A stretch of 64,000 bases of DNA from Hyphomicrobium sp. ghe19 (lineage in GTDB: Bacteria > Pseudomonadota > Alphaproteobacteria > Rhizobiales > Hyphomicrobiaceae): contig NZ_LR743509.1 in NCBI RefSeq assembly GCF_902712875.1, positions 2,308,001 through 2,372,000 on the forward strand, in the 5' to 3' direction. Numbering within the stretch: the stretch's first letter is position 1; every line of letters begins with the position of its first letter. The position numbers were made by a program, and so were the translations under genes. The notes below the pieces were generated by a model. That model was not told where the DNA came from and made no database searches. It was given only the letters and a program-made list of their open reading frames with translations. Below, piece by piece: positions 1-9,771 of the stretch.

Positions 1-823
1 TGAGCATCTGAGACAGTGGGCGCCACCACACGGCCGCCATCAACAGAAGCGATGACGCCAAGCTGGCGAGCACGTAGGAATCTCTGCAGAAGCCGAATGC
101 CGCCAACATTGCGCCGGCGTTGAGCCAATAGAGCGCTAGCGCGCCGCGGATTCTGCGCAATGTCAGCGCAGCAAGGATGCCGCCAAGGAATGTGTGAAGA
201 TGGTGGTAAAGCCATTGTTCGTCGAGCGACACCAGGTTGGCAAGGCGTACGGCAGACGCTGCGATAAGCACGAGGGCAACGGCGCAAAAGACGCGATCGC
301 GAGGCAGCCCCTGCTCTTCAAATCGATTGAGCAAGAGAACGATTAGCGCAAAGAATACGTAGAACTGGACCTCAACGCCAAGCGTCCAAGCCACGGGAAG
401 GTAGAGTCTTGCGTCGAGAGGCAGGAAGTAAAATATGTTCTTGCTCATCTCTACGGCGCTGCCCTCACGCACTGGGAAGATATCCACACTTGAGATACTG
501 AGCAGAAGAGGTACACCAAAAACGTAGGCCGCAAGCGCCGTCCAGTAGGTGGGATCTAAGCGGACGCTACGCCTGATAAAATACGTGCAGACTGCTTTGG
601 ATGAGTTGATGGTGCGGTCGTTGTATAGCGTGTACGCAATGACGAATCCTGAGATGACGAAGAACAATTGGACACCGAATCTCCCCCAGACTGACACCGT
701 ATTGAAAGTCGACGGCATCGAGTTGCTGACCAGAACGCCGCCGTTTTGCGTGTAAGTGTGGAACCAAGCAACACTTAGAGCGGCCATGCCTCGCAAGCCA
801 TCAACGCTGCGAACCTTTTGCAT
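1..823 (-). CDS. Acyltransferase 3 family membrane protein (OafA-like), 3' end outside window
   Basis: The frame opens at ATG 823 behind an AAGGA ribosome site and runs off the left edge of the window with no stop, giving at least 274 residues. The N-terminus has the family hallmark R-x2-DGLRG (RSVDGLRGMAA) followed by hydrophobic segments such as GVQLFFVISGFVIAY and later PVAWTLGVEVQFYVFFALIV. Proteins of this family are integral membrane enzymes that O-acylate (often O-acetylate) sugars of O-antigen or exopolysaccharide. It lies at the end of the leftward glycosyltransferase run, so decoration of the same polymer is inferred. The acyl group and sugar cannot be read from the sequence. Confidence 0.85.
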   Translation of the reverse strand, partial: MQKVRSVDGLRGMAALSVAWFHTYTQNGGVLVSNSMPSTFNTVSVWGRFGVQLFFVISGFVIAYTLYNDRTINSSKAVCTYFIRRSVRLDPTYWTALAAYVFGVPLLLSISSVDIFPVREGSAVEMSKNIFYFLPLDARLYLPVAWTLGVEVQFYVFFALIVLLLNRFEEQGLPRDRVFCAVALVLIAASAVRLANLVSLDEQWLYHHLHTFLGGILAALTLRRIRGALALYWLNAGAMLAAFGFCRDSYVLASLASSLLLMAAVWWRPLSQML

Positions 824-1037
824 TGCAATTCCTTATCGCCGAGAGCCTGATTTCATAGCCTTGCGAATGTGAGGCAACGGGAGCATGCCGATCAGAAATC
901 GTCTCACTGCGGTGAGAGAGCAGTTGAACACTCGCTACTGGACCAGGGACCTTGAAACACGCACAGGCCGTTCTGCTGTCATTTAATTGTTCTGGGTGAG
1001 ATCGAGAAATATCTCTAAATGCAATTGGAGTTCGCTT
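824..1037. other. Intergenic region with a small perfect dyad
   Basis: This 214-base gap between two leftward genes contains a 6-bp perfect inverted repeat with a 4-base loop (TCTCAC tgcg GTGAGA, 902-917). No T-tract follows on either strand, so it is a weak terminator or processing candidate. I see no coding potential. Confidence 0.35.
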
Positions 1038-1838
1038 TCATCTATACGTCCCTTTTGATGGTTTGCGCGGGCAGCGCAGCCGCCGGTCTACCATCTCGAG
1101 GGCAACCATTGTTTCGGCGAGTGTGCGTTGAAGTACGTAAAACCAACCTGCCCAGCCATCGAAAATGCACAGTTTGACGATGAGGGTATATGTGAAAACT
1201 AGAACCGGTGCGGGCCAAGCCATCAATCTGATTTGATCGATGCGAGTGAGCCCGCTGCGTGGCACGGACAATAGATAATCGGCCTCCAGCTCGGCATACC
1301 GTTGCTGGGATGCGAACCAGCGCGCCAACGGCTTGCGGTCGTCATGATAAACCGGCGCATTCAGACGACCGATCAATCCGTCCAATACGACTCGATGCCC
1401 GTGTCCTTCATTCCTGTAAATCGCGCGGTCGCGGCGATAAAGAAGGGTTCTTGGCGGATATAAAGCCGAACGCAACGTCCTCCCGTAGATGCGATAGACG
1501 AATGATGCGCTGAATCCCGATATATCCTCGGAGGGGGTGAGACCGTTCATTTCAGCAACAAGGGCTGCGTCCAGCTCGTAGTCGGCATCAAGCGACAGCA
1601 CCCATACCGTCTCCACTTGGGAGAGCCCGAAATTGCACTGCTGTGCAAAGCCGTCGAACGTCCGCGTAATGATCTCCGCTTGCGGATACTTCCTAATAAT
1701 ATCTATCGTTTTATCAGTGCTGCCGCTGTCGATAATCACGATCCGCTTGGCCCACTTCACCGCCTCCAGCGTCCGCCCGATGTTGGCCTCCTCGTTGAAG
1801 GTCAGAATCAAGACGGTGATATGATCCAGAATGCTCAA
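1038..1838 (-). CDS. Glycosyltransferase family 2 (WaaE/KdtX-like)
   Basis: This 266-residue protein has a GT-A fold start (ITVLILTFNEEANI, residues 7-20), a nucleotide-binding DSGSTD at 37-42 and a DxD-type metal site LDADYELD at 83-90. That pattern is typical of short family-2 transferases such as the lipopolysaccharide core enzyme WaaE. It begins at TTG 1838, overlapping the stop of the upstream glycosyltransferase (TTGA), so the two are translationally coupled. A single hydrophobic stretch near residues 210-230 (APVLVFTYTLIVKLCIF) suggests membrane association. The likely role is adding one sugar from a nucleotide donor to the lipid-linked polysaccharide; donor and acceptor are unknown. 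Confidence 0.85.
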   Translation of the reverse strand: MSILDHITVLILTFNEEANIGRTLEAVKWAKRIVIIDSGSTDKTIDIIRKYPQAEIITRTFDGFAQQCNFGLSQVETVWVLSLDADYELDAALVAEMNGLTPSEDISGFSASFVYRIYGRTLRSALYPPRTLLYRRDRAIYRNEGHGHRVVLDGLIGRLNAPVYHDDRKPLARWFASQQRYAELEADYLLSVPRSGLTRIDQIRLMAWPAPVLVFTYTLIVKLCIFDGWAGWFYVLQRTLAETMVALEMVDRRLRCPRKPSKGTYR

Positions 1839-3010
1839 TCCGCGTTGGTCCTGCGGGGCGCCCGGACATTCTGATAAATCTCAATCAATCGCTGTCCCAT
1901 GACGCGGCTGGAGAATGTGTCCTCGGCAAAAATCCGGGCTCGGTTCGCCATGGAGCGACGCTCCGCTTCGTCGTCGAGCAGACTTTCAAGTGCCCGCGCG
2001 ACTTCAGCCGCCTTCGGCGGCACCACGATCCCAGCACCGGCACGAGCGACATCTTCGGCGATCGCGACGCCTTCCGCTAATACGCAAGGTAAACCTGCGA
2101 AAAGCGCTTCTACCGCGGCAATTCCAAAATTCTCAGAGAACGAGGGGAGCACGAAAACGTCGGCAGCATGTAGTGCGGCAGCCTTTGCATCGCCCTCCAC
2201 ATGGCCGAGCCAAACCACCAAATCTGCGATCCCTCGATCCTTGCATCTCGCCTTGAGTTCGTCGACGTAGGTCGATGAGCCTGATCCCGCAATCAAGAGC
2301 GCACTTCCAGCTCTCAGCATCGGGGAAAAAGCAAACGCGTCGATCAGCGCCTCGATGTTCTTCTTCGGGTCCAGACGGGACAGAAATAAAATGAGGCGGC
2401 GATTGGAACGTTGCAAATGGGTCGGATGTTGCAACACGACCGCTGGAGCCTCAACTCCCAAGGGAACGACCACGCCGCGAAACGTGAGGCCCAACTCTTC
2501 CGCCTCGCGGCGCTCTACGTCGCTCGTAAAGTGGACAACTGCGGCGTTGCGCAAGATGGCCTTTTCGATCAGAGCCACCGAGAGCCGCTTGAGCAGTCGC
2601 CGGCGCGCATGCATCCCATAGCAGCTCAAGGTCCCCAGCGGCCGCACGATGTAGGGCACTCCTCGTGCGCGCGCGGCCCAAGCCGCGACCGTCGTGGTGA
2701 AGGTGAACAGCGCATGTATATGGACAACGTCATAGTCGCTCACTCTTCGGAAAATTATTGGAATGAGACCTGGAGCAAACTTGTAGTCATTCGTCCATTT
2801 GTGAGCATAGATGCGCCTCGCACTTTGGAAAGGTGCGGAGTTGTCTGTGAGCGGCGGACCCACTCGAGTAAGTCCATGGTCTGTACTGAGCGTCGTCACC
2901 GCAACTCCTAACGCGCTCAATGCTCGCTCCATCATTACAATCGCATACGATGGGCCCCCATCTCGTGGAGCTACTGACGGTATAACGTGCAGGACCCGCA
3001 ATTGCGTCAT
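1835..3010 (-). CDS. Glycosyltransferase family 4
   Basis: The start is placed at ATG 3010 because it overlaps the upstream stop as ATGA; the open frame extends eight codons further. The 391-residue product has the GT-B layout: N-terminal acceptor half (LRVLHVIPSVAPRDGGPSYA), and a C-terminal donor half with LILFLSRLDPKKNIEALIDA and the retaining-GT4 E-x7-E region SENFGIAAVEALFAGLPCV. Such enzymes transfer sugars from nucleotide donors on the cytoplasmic face of the membrane. The coupling on both sides places it in the leftward polysaccharide operon. The sugar specificity is not readable. Confidence 0.9.
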   Translation of the reverse strand: MTQLRVLHVIPSVAPRDGGPSYAIVMMERALSALGVAVTTLSTDHGLTRVGPPLTDNSAPFQSARRIYAHKWTNDYKFAPGLIPIIFRRVSDYDVVHIHALFTFTTTVAAWAARARGVPYIVRPLGTLSCYGMHARRRLLKRLSVALIEKAILRNAAVVHFTSDVERREAEELGLTFRGVVVPLGVEAPAVVLQHPTHLQRSNRRLILFLSRLDPKKNIEALIDAFAFSPMLRAGSALLIAGSGSSTYVDELKARCKDRGIADLVVWLGHVEGDAKAAALHAADVFVLPSFSENFGIAAVEALFAGLPCVLAEGVAIAEDVARAGAGIVVPPKAAEVARALESLLDDEAERRSMANRARIFAEDTFSSRVMGQRLIEIYQNVRAPRRTNAD

Positions 3011-4467
3011 CGACGCTGGGCGACCAAGAGCCATGGCGCCCAGCGCGGGATTATGAGCGTCACTAATGCCGCGGCTACGAGGAGCGCAATAATTAAGCTG
3101 CCAAAAACCTTGGTGAAGCTGTTTTCAAGAGGGCCTACGGGCAAGATCACTGCAGTTGCGACTGCCATGCCGAGTAGAGAAGGCGAAGCCTTCCACCGCA
3201 GGAACCACCGATAGAGCGCTCCATAAATGAGCCCGATGATGAGTAACGCAATCATCATGCCGAATTGCCCAAAATCGATATAGCACTCTGCGACATAGCC
3301 CAAGCTGATCGATGTAGCTTCGCTGTTTCCAACAAGGCCACCCGTATACAAATTTGTTCGTGCAGTGTCGTCTATCGCTGCCTTATCGGGGAAGAACATT
3401 CGCGGCATGAATGGCCGCGACACGGCATCCCAAAGGATAGCGCCATTCTCATGCGGAACGCGCGAGGGAACGTAGTTTAGAACGGACGCGAAGTACTCAA
3501 CGTAGGTCACGCGGCGAAAAAGCTTCTCGGTACTTTCGTCCAACGTCTGCGCGTCTAGTCCCAAAACCAGTTCGGAAAGCTTCTGCATTCTAGTCATGTA
3601 GTCGACTGTGACGATCTGCGTTGCCTCGCCTCCTGATATGAAGCTTCGATATTGGCCTTTCACTGCCGTCCAGACGATTCCGAAGCCAAGCAATATTGCG
3701 CACAACACGCTCACCATGATGAGCGAACGCATCGTGAATCGGACGCCCGATGCGAAGCCAGCAAATATGGTAATAAAGAACACCGACTTGAAATCTGAAA
3801 AATAGCCGCCGACTCCAAGCGCGAGTTCACCCAGGAAGGCGATCGCAAACAAAAACCTGGCACGGGCCCTGCGAACAAATGAGGCATAGGCCAACATAAA
3901 AAAGAACGCCCATTTCAAACCAGCGAGCGCCAGCATCGGTTGCGACAGCGCCGGGACAGTCCACGCGAAAGCTAGAGCAGCAAAGCTCACCGCCGCCGAC
4001 ACGGCATATAGCCAAAACCATTTTTCGATAGCCTGAGACAGAGCGAGCGCTCGTGCATTGCGTGCATCTTGGCTATGCGACGATCCTGCTCCGAGCCGCA
4101 TGCCGATAGCGAGGATCAGGATTCCAAACAGAGACAGCAGAATTGCCGTCTGCATATCACCGCTGAACGGCGCATAATCGGCAACTGTGATGCCGAGCCA
4201 ATTTGAATGAAAGATCGAGACCGATGCCTGAATCCAAGGGTAGGCAAAAGTAAACAAGAGGATCGGCGGTTCGCCTGGCCTCCAGAGCAAGGTGCTTGCT
4301 ACGAGAAGCACGAGCACGGCAATAAACGCCAGCCCTATATTTGGACCGAGACCCCCAATAAGAAAGACGCCGATCGCTGTGGGCAAGGCTGCATGCGGAA
4401 TTCGGAATGAGCTAGGCGCATCCTGCCGCGTCAATCGTTCCCCCGAAGCCCACCTTCTACCAGTCAT
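3007..4467 (-). CDS. Multi-spanning membrane protein, O-antigen polymerase (Wzy)-like
   Basis: The 486-residue product is strongly hydrophobic with about ten or more membrane segments (for example IGVFLIGGLGPNIGLAFIAV, then AILLSLFGILILAIGM) and a long polar loop around residues 270-370 that carries charged and aromatic residues. That topology fits Wzy-type polysaccharide polymerases, which share little sequence identity, so the call rests on topology and neighbourhood. Its ATG directly follows the TAG stop of the upstream glycosyltransferase, and its stop overlaps the next start. It would polymerise lipid-linked repeat units in the periplasm. A second O-antigen-ligase-like protein is encoded at 23106-24653. 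Confidence 0.6.
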   Translation of the reverse strand: MTGRRWASGERLTRQDAPSSFRIPHAALPTAIGVFLIGGLGPNIGLAFIAVLVLLVASTLLWRPGEPPILLFTFAYPWIQASVSIFHSNWLGITVADYAPFSGDMQTAILLSLFGILILAIGMRLGAGSSHSQDARNARALALSQAIEKWFWLYAVSAAVSFAALAFAWTVPALSQPMLALAGLKWAFFFMLAYASFVRRARARFLFAIAFLGELALGVGGYFSDFKSVFFITIFAGFASGVRFTMRSLIMVSVLCAILLGFGIVWTAVKGQYRSFISGGEATQIVTVDYMTRMQKLSELVLGLDAQTLDESTEKLFRRVTYVEYFASVLNYVPSRVPHENGAILWDAVSRPFMPRMFFPDKAAIDDTARTNLYTGGLVGNSEATSISLGYVAECYIDFGQFGMMIALLIIGLIYGALYRWFLRWKASPSLLGMAVATAVILPVGPLENSFTKVFGSLIIALLVAAALVTLIIPRWAPWLLVAQRR

Positions 4468-5655
4468 CTATAATATTCGCGCTCTTTGACCGCGGTTGCG
4501 CTCTGAAAGCACCCAATCGAACGCGCCGCGTATCCCGCTTGCTGCTGCTTCCAGGCTATAGGCTCGCGAGATTGATGCTAATTGGTCAGGTTTCGGCCGC
4601 TTGGCGACACGTTCCGCTAGCGCATCGGCAAAACTGCGCGTGTTGCCCATTGGAAATGTGCGGCCGACAATTCCGTCACGAGCCAAGTCGGGTGCGCAGC
4701 CACATTCTTCAGAAACAATGATCGGCCGACCGCAGGCCAGAGCTTCATTGGCCACGAGACCCCATGTCTCACACCCATTGGACGGTAGCGCCAGACAATC
4801 GGCAGCCGAGTATACCGCCGGCATTTCGGATTGATTGCAGAATCCCAGCATGTGGAGCCGGATACCTGCAGTTGCGGCCGCTTCGACCAGTTCCCTGCTT
4901 AACGGCCCGTCTCCGGCCACAAGGATCTCAAGCGGAAGACCCTGCTGCCGACAAATCATGACTGCCTCGACAAGGTCGAGGGGTCGCTTAAACGGCACGA
5001 GTTTGCCGGCGAAAAGCACTATTGGCGTATCTGAGCGAATGCCAAGTCGCTGACGGAGGCGTGCCCCAGCTTCGGTCGTCGCCCGCGACGCGAACCAGTT
5101 TGTATCGACCGCATGCGGGGAGAAGAATAGTCGCCTTTTCGGATAGAGATAATGCTCATAATAAGCGCGGGAACGCCGGCCTACATAGAGCGCCGCATCA
5201 AACCTACGAAGCAGGCCTGGATAAACAAGCGCCTTCGTCACAGTCTTTAAGTTTGATCGCGGCGTGTTGAGGTGGCTGTCACCACGAACCAAAACCGGCA
5301 TACCTAAACGCTTAGAAGCGAGTAGCCCTTGCAGATACGCTTTGAGATGCCAACCCATCACAAGGAGAGCATCGAAGCCGCCATTTCTAAGGCGGTGTCG
5401 GATCTCAGGCGTATCACACCCAGAGAAGTGGCCCGTACCAGGTCGACGCGACACATTACTGAGAAAGCTATGTTCGTAGCCTCCAGTAATATCAACGTCC
5501 CATTCAAATGCCTTCTCGAAGCCAGCACGTGCTTGCTGTTGAGGCGTCGCCCGATGCGCGAAGAAAATATGCAGATCAAGCTGCTTCGCCAGCTCTCGGA
5601 ACAATGGCCCATAATACTGTATGGGGTGCGAAGAAAGGATGGCGAGGCGCGGCAC
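4468..5655 (-). CDS. Glycosyltransferase family 4
   Basis: A 395-residue GT-B protein. The start LAILSSHPIQYYGPLFRELA is typical of a bacterial GT4 subgroup. Later come PIVLFAGKLVPFKRPLDLVE (donor-domain entry) and the signature stretch ETWGLVANEALACGRPIIVS containing the E-x7-E glutamates. It is followed without a gap by the polymerase-like gene (TAG then ATG). It probably adds one residue of the repeat unit in the cytoplasm. Confidence 0.88.
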   Translation of the reverse strand: MPRLAILSSHPIQYYGPLFRELAKQLDLHIFFAHRATPQQQARAGFEKAFEWDVDITGGYEHSFLSNVSRRPGTGHFSGCDTPEIRHRLRNGGFDALLVMGWHLKAYLQGLLASKRLGMPVLVRGDSHLNTPRSNLKTVTKALVYPGLLRRFDAALYVGRRSRAYYEHYLYPKRRLFFSPHAVDTNWFASRATTEAGARLRQRLGIRSDTPIVLFAGKLVPFKRPLDLVEAVMICRQQGLPLEILVAGDGPLSRELVEAAATAGIRLHMLGFCNQSEMPAVYSAADCLALPSNGCETWGLVANEALACGRPIIVSEECGCAPDLARDGIVGRTFPMGNTRSFADALAERVAKRPKPDQLASISRAYSLEAAASGIRGAFDWVLSERNRGQRARIL

Positions 5656-5687
5656 GCCCGTTATCCTAAATAAACAACGATGCGCTC

Positions 5688-6797
5688 TTAGGCATCGACA
5701 CGAGGTCTATTCAAGGCGAACCACTGATTTACACGGGCATAAACCCGAGTCTCGAGGTAGGGTGCGGACGCAATAAGCATTCCCAGCCCGAGCAACGAGG
5801 TAGCTAATCCGCCGAGTTCGGCTCGGCGGCTCGCTAAGAATAAGAGCAAAGGATAGTGCAAAACGTAAATGGTATAGCTGCCCCGCCCCACCGAACCGAA
5901 TAACCGAACAACGCCGTCAATATAATTAAGGCGCGTTAGCTGCGTCTGCCATCGAACTATTTTGACAAGCAACACGACGCAGAGAGCCACTATGCATCCG
6001 TCGTTTAAAATTCTCAGGGTGTCCGAACGAATTTCTAAAGCCATGGACCAAGTCACGAGTGCCATAAGGCTGAGCCAGAAGACGACACGCCTCTCGATCG
6101 GTCTCTGACCAAAGCTCGCTCCATAGACATACCCCACTATCCATAGAGGCCAAAGGGTCGCGAATAAGAAGAAGGGATTGGGAAGTATGGCGTTTGCTCC
6201 TATCGCCGCGATGCCGACGACAAAACTTCCCAACAATGCAGCATCAATCCGAACTAGTGGATTCGCAATTCTGGAATAGACCGCCCAATAGAAGACCGGC
6301 AGAGAAATATAATACCAAACCTCATTTGAGAGGGTCCACAAGGGCCCATTTCCGGCGAAAGGAGGAAACCAAAGCCCCCCTAGCGAGGCTGGCGTATCCA
6401 GAAACAGAATGTTGCCCACGAGTACATAGAACGACGTATCAATGGAGTTGCGCTCGCCAGCCCATGATAGCCCTCCCGCCCACAAAAGAGACAACAAAAA
6501 CATAGGAAGAATTCGACGGGCTCTTTGCAAAAGATATAGTTGCCAAGGGCCAATCCCGTTCAGGATTCCGAGCCGCTCGACAGCAAGAGAAATGCTCCAC
6601 CCCGAGATGAAGAAGAAAAACAGGATGGCTGTGACGTTCCATTCTGATATCCCCCTGAAGGCGCGCAGCAGGAGACTTTCATCGCCGATCAACGCGGCCA
6701 TCTCGCGATCATAGAACACCATCAAATGATGATGAACGACCACCAAGGCCGCCAAGCCTCTGCCTGCATCGAGATATATCCAACGCGCGCTGCTCAT
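5688..6797 (-). CDS. Acyltransferase 3 family membrane protein
   Basis: ATG 6797 is preferred because GGAG sits six bases upstream; an ATG at 6872 in the same frame has no ribosome site. The 369-residue product begins with the family motif (YLDAGRGLAALVVVHHHLM) and contains about ten hydrophobic helices. It is the second acyltransferase-3 protein of the locus, the first being at 1-823. Two such proteins usually mean two different O-acyl substituents or positions on the exported polymer. Membrane localisation is clear; the donor (commonly acetyl-CoA) is inferred from the family. Confidence 0.85.
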   Translation of the reverse strand: MSSARWIYLDAGRGLAALVVVHHHLMVFYDREMAALIGDESLLLRAFRGISEWNVTAILFFFFISGWSISLAVERLGILNGIGPWQLYLLQRARRILPMFLLSLLWAGGLSWAGERNSIDTSFYVLVGNILFLDTPASLGGLWFPPFAGNGPLWTLSNEVWYYISLPVFYWAVYSRIANPLVRIDAALLGSFVVGIAAIGANAILPNPFFLFATLWPLWIVGYVYGASFGQRPIERRVVFWLSLMALVTWSMALEIRSDTLRILNDGCIVALCVVLLVKIVRWQTQLTRLNYIDGVVRLFGSVGRGSYTIYVLHYPLLLFLASRRAELGGLATSLLGLGMLIASAPYLETRVYARVNQWFALNRPRVDA

Positions 6798-6998
6798 TTT
6801 GCGCTCCAATCCGCGGGCCGGCAGACCCGAAGAATGAGCAACAGAGGACGGAGCGTTCGTAGGAGACAACATTCAACGTTTGTGATGGTGCATCAGCGCC
6901 GAGGAATTTTGAAACGCTGACGATGTCTTCGATCTTCGCGGTGCCAGAAGATAAAAGCGCGAAAGGCGGATGCGTTCTCATTCATGTCGGCGCAGGTC

Positions 6999-8330
6999 TC
7001 ACCTGACAATACTTGGACTCCATTTTTGCGCAGCTTCTCGAGTATAACGATCTAGCGCCTCGTCCATGGCTGCCGCGACTTGGCGTGCGCTCTCGCGTGC
7101 GGAATAGGCTTCAAATTGGTCCCATTTTACAGCATCGGCGCAATAATGGGTGCTTGCGAATCTTTCGAGCGCGTCAGCAACCTGCGAAGGCTCGGGCAAT
7201 CTCCGCTCGGAAAGCGTGATCGCCATGCCGGCGCGGCTGCGCTCCAGCACCTGCACAGCCGTGCTAGCCTCGTGAAGGAGAGCTATGACGGGCCGTCGCG
7301 ATTGAACTGCCTGAAACACCTTGGACGGCGTGTAGTGCCTCTCTGTCGATCCGACAATCAGAATGCCGGATGCACCGGTCAGATGCACCAGAACATCGAG
7401 GTACGCCATCCTGTGAGGATGCTCCGTCACAAACTTCCCGAGCCCGAGGCGCGAAGCAACGGGCAGCACCGCGTAACCGTTCGGGTCGTTTGGTGACTTG
7501 CCTGTGCCAATAAAGTGAACCCGTAGCCTGTTCGAAAGCAGGCTGCCGCGCTCGCGAAGAAGGGCAACGCCCTCGAGGAAACGTTCGAGCACGCCCACTG
7601 CTTTCGGCAGCAATGCGCCAGCATACAGCAGGTGCATATTGCCATCGTTCGGATCGAACAAAGAGGGTGCTCGCGACATAACGCTTGGTGCGGAGAAGTC
7701 ACGTGTCGAAAACCCGTACGGCATCGCAGCGGTGACGCAGGTTTCACGAAGATTGGGGTTTCGCTCCAGTACGCCCTCATAATAACCGCTGGCAACGCCG
7801 GTTATCAGTGCAGCATTTCGGACAGCCCAAGGCTCGAGCCTCTCCGAGAGCTTCATCGACAGCCATGCCTTGGAATATTTGACCTCGGCATCCGGCCAGA
7901 CATGCACCCAGGGATCTATGTAATCAATCCCAAATGGTATTGGCGCTTCCCGGAAGAGCAACTGTCCCAGGGTAGCCGAGTAGAAAGATGGAACAGTGAT
8001 ATACAGAAAATCGAAACGCTTCTCTCGCTTCAGTTTCCGCAGTGCTGAAAGGTGCCAGGGAAGCGCGCGGACTCCGACGTCGCCAATCACCCTGATCGGC
8101 CTTGTCGGAAGCGCAGCCGTATGGATCACTTCGAGCTCAGGGTCGACAAGCGACGCCAACCCCCAATCCAGAGCCTCCTCGTAGTGCCGCCAATGCGTTG
8201 TGACGATCACGGGGCGCCAGCCAAACTCATGGAGATGCTGGCTCAACAGACGCGCGCGGTGCACTCCAGCTAAATTGCTTGGCGGAAAATGCGGAGCGAC
8301 GAGAGCGACCGTTCGTTCGGCTTGCTTCAT
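6999..8330 (-). CDS. Glycosyltransferase, GT-B fold (GT4-like)
   Basis: A 443-residue protein starting TVALVAPHFPPSNLAGVHRA, an opening typical of GT4-like transferases that act on exopolysaccharide. The middle contains MHLLYAGALLPKAVGVLERF and the donor side has GILIVGSTERHYTPSKVFQA, where the usual E-x7-E is replaced by a weaker STERHYTPSK segment. This divergent form is common in family members annotated only as glycosyltransferases. It stands apart from its neighbours by gaps of about 130-200 bases, unlike the overlapping genes around it. Confidence 0.78.
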   Translation of the reverse strand: MKQAERTVALVAPHFPPSNLAGVHRARLLSQHLHEFGWRPVIVTTHWRHYEEALDWGLASLVDPELEVIHTAALPTRPIRVIGDVGVRALPWHLSALRKLKREKRFDFLYITVPSFYSATLGQLLFREAPIPFGIDYIDPWVHVWPDAEVKYSKAWLSMKLSERLEPWAVRNAALITGVASGYYEGVLERNPNLRETCVTAAMPYGFSTRDFSAPSVMSRAPSLFDPNDGNMHLLYAGALLPKAVGVLERFLEGVALLRERGSLLSNRLRVHFIGTGKSPNDPNGYAVLPVASRLGLGKFVTEHPHRMAYLDVLVHLTGASGILIVGSTERHYTPSKVFQAVQSRRPVIALLHEASTAVQVLERSRAGMAITLSERRLPEPSQVADALERFASTHYCADAVKWDQFEAYSARESARQVAAAMDEALDRYTREAAQKWSPSIVR

Positions 8331-8462
8331 GGCAGGAGATCACACGATATTTTCGCGACTGACTCGCAATCGGATCTCGCGCGTATTCCGTCAGCAAAAG
8401 CCCACGCCCATCCAGAAGCCTTGCATAAGCTCGTAGATGAGAAGCCGGACTTCATGCAGGCG

Positions 8463-9752
8463 TCACAGCTCGACACTCCGCCGGGCATTCGCCACGCTAC
8501 AGGATCGTCCTGCCGCGGAGATCACCCGATTTACCGCTTCGACCAGACCTCCTCGCTCTCTCTCCCAGTTGTATCGGTTCTGCCCTAGCCGCCATGCATC
8601 TGCGCGCGCTACAGCGAGACGATTTGGGTCGCCGAGCACCCGGTCGAGGAGACACGCGAGTGCGTGCGCGTCGTCAATCGGATAAATGAAGTCAGTCATA
8701 AAAGTTTCCTCCGCAAATTTCCGATGCGCGGCCGTGTCAGACATCAGAGGAGGCACTCCCGCAAGCAGATACGAAAAGAGTTTGTTTGTCAGGCAGAGTT
8801 GACGGCTTTTACTGTGGCCCGTTTCAGCAACGAGGCCTATGTCGTAGGCAGCGGCCAGACACTCCATTTTTTCGGGATCGTCTGGGGGGAGGATATGAAT
8901 CAGGCTCGCGGCTCCGGCATCAACAGCAACTTTCTTCAAGTATTCCTCATAGTCTGCAGCGGGCGTACCACGGAGATAGAGATGCGGACGCGTCCGCGCC
9001 AATCCAACTGCGCGGATTGCGCACTCCAGTCCGCGCCCCGGTCCGATCGTCTGAGAGAACCAATAAACTGACGGGCCTTGCTCTGCTGTTCCCCTCGGCA
9101 TCGGCGCCGGCGGCGACTGGCTCAACGGGAACACATTAAGGATTACTCTGGGCCGATCGATATCAAAGGCTTTGCAATAGGCGTCGGCGATGCCCGGCGA
9201 AGCTGCCGTGACATACGCACACCCCGGCAGGTACCGGGCCTCAATGCTGCGAACCAACTGCTTCTCCAGGGCATATGCTGGATCATCCGGCCAATCGCCG
9301 AGGTGAAAGTCCTCGGCATCATAGGCATAGAGCGCACCGTGACGGCGGGCTGCAGCGGCGGCGGCGGGGAGTGCTGCGGGATAGTGCGCGATATAGAGTT
9401 CCGCCCGAGTGCGCATCGCTGCAAGAAGCAAGGGCGGAGTGAAGGCGCTGTAGCTCACATCCGCGAGCCACCCAATGCCCGTACTGATATGAGCATGACG
9501 GAGCGAGACCTGGATGCCCCTTCGCAACCACCAACGCCACTTCGACCGCAAATCGATCCTTTCAAGATGCCAGGATATGCGGCGCATCAAAGAGCGGTCG
9601 CGCGGTTCAACTTGAGCAAGTGTCTGGGTCGCGACAACCGTAATTCGAAAGCCAGCCCGATGGAGCGCATCAGCTTCCTTGACAACACGCGGATTGGAGC
9701 CGATCTGGCCGGGCGTGACGATACATACATGCGCAGATGCCGATCGACTCAA
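8463..9752 (-). CDS. Glycosyltransferase, GT4-like
   Basis: The frame starts at TTG 9752 with a GGACAGGA stretch upstream and encodes 429 residues. The N-terminus HVCIVTPGQIGSNPRVVKEA is characteristic of a GT4-like group. VYWFSQTIGPGRGLECAIRA marks the linker into the donor domain, followed by YDIGLVAETGHSKSRQLCLT and NKLFSYLLAGVPPL, the region replacing the E-x7-E motif. The role is cytoplasmic assembly of the repeat unit. It is 19 bases downstream of another transferase gene in the same run. Confidence 0.8.
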   Translation of the reverse strand: MSRSASAHVCIVTPGQIGSNPRVVKEADALHRAGFRITVVATQTLAQVEPRDRSLMRRISWHLERIDLRSKWRWWLRRGIQVSLRHAHISTGIGWLADVSYSAFTPPLLLAAMRTRAELYIAHYPAALPAAAAAARRHGALYAYDAEDFHLGDWPDDPAYALEKQLVRSIEARYLPGCAYVTAASPGIADAYCKAFDIDRPRVILNVFPLSQSPPAPMPRGTAEQGPSVYWFSQTIGPGRGLECAIRAVGLARTRPHLYLRGTPAADYEEYLKKVAVDAGAASLIHILPPDDPEKMECLAAAYDIGLVAETGHSKSRQLCLTNKLFSYLLAGVPPLMSDTAAHRKFAEETFMTDFIYPIDDAHALACLLDRVLGDPNRLAVARADAWRLGQNRYNWERERGGLVEAVNRVISAAGRSCSVANARRSVEL

Positions 9753-9771
9753 AGGCAGCGGTCCTGTCCAG

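Noticed and set aside
902..917. A rho-independent terminator at the small dyad.
   Set aside because: The stem is only 6 bp and no T-tract follows in either direction.
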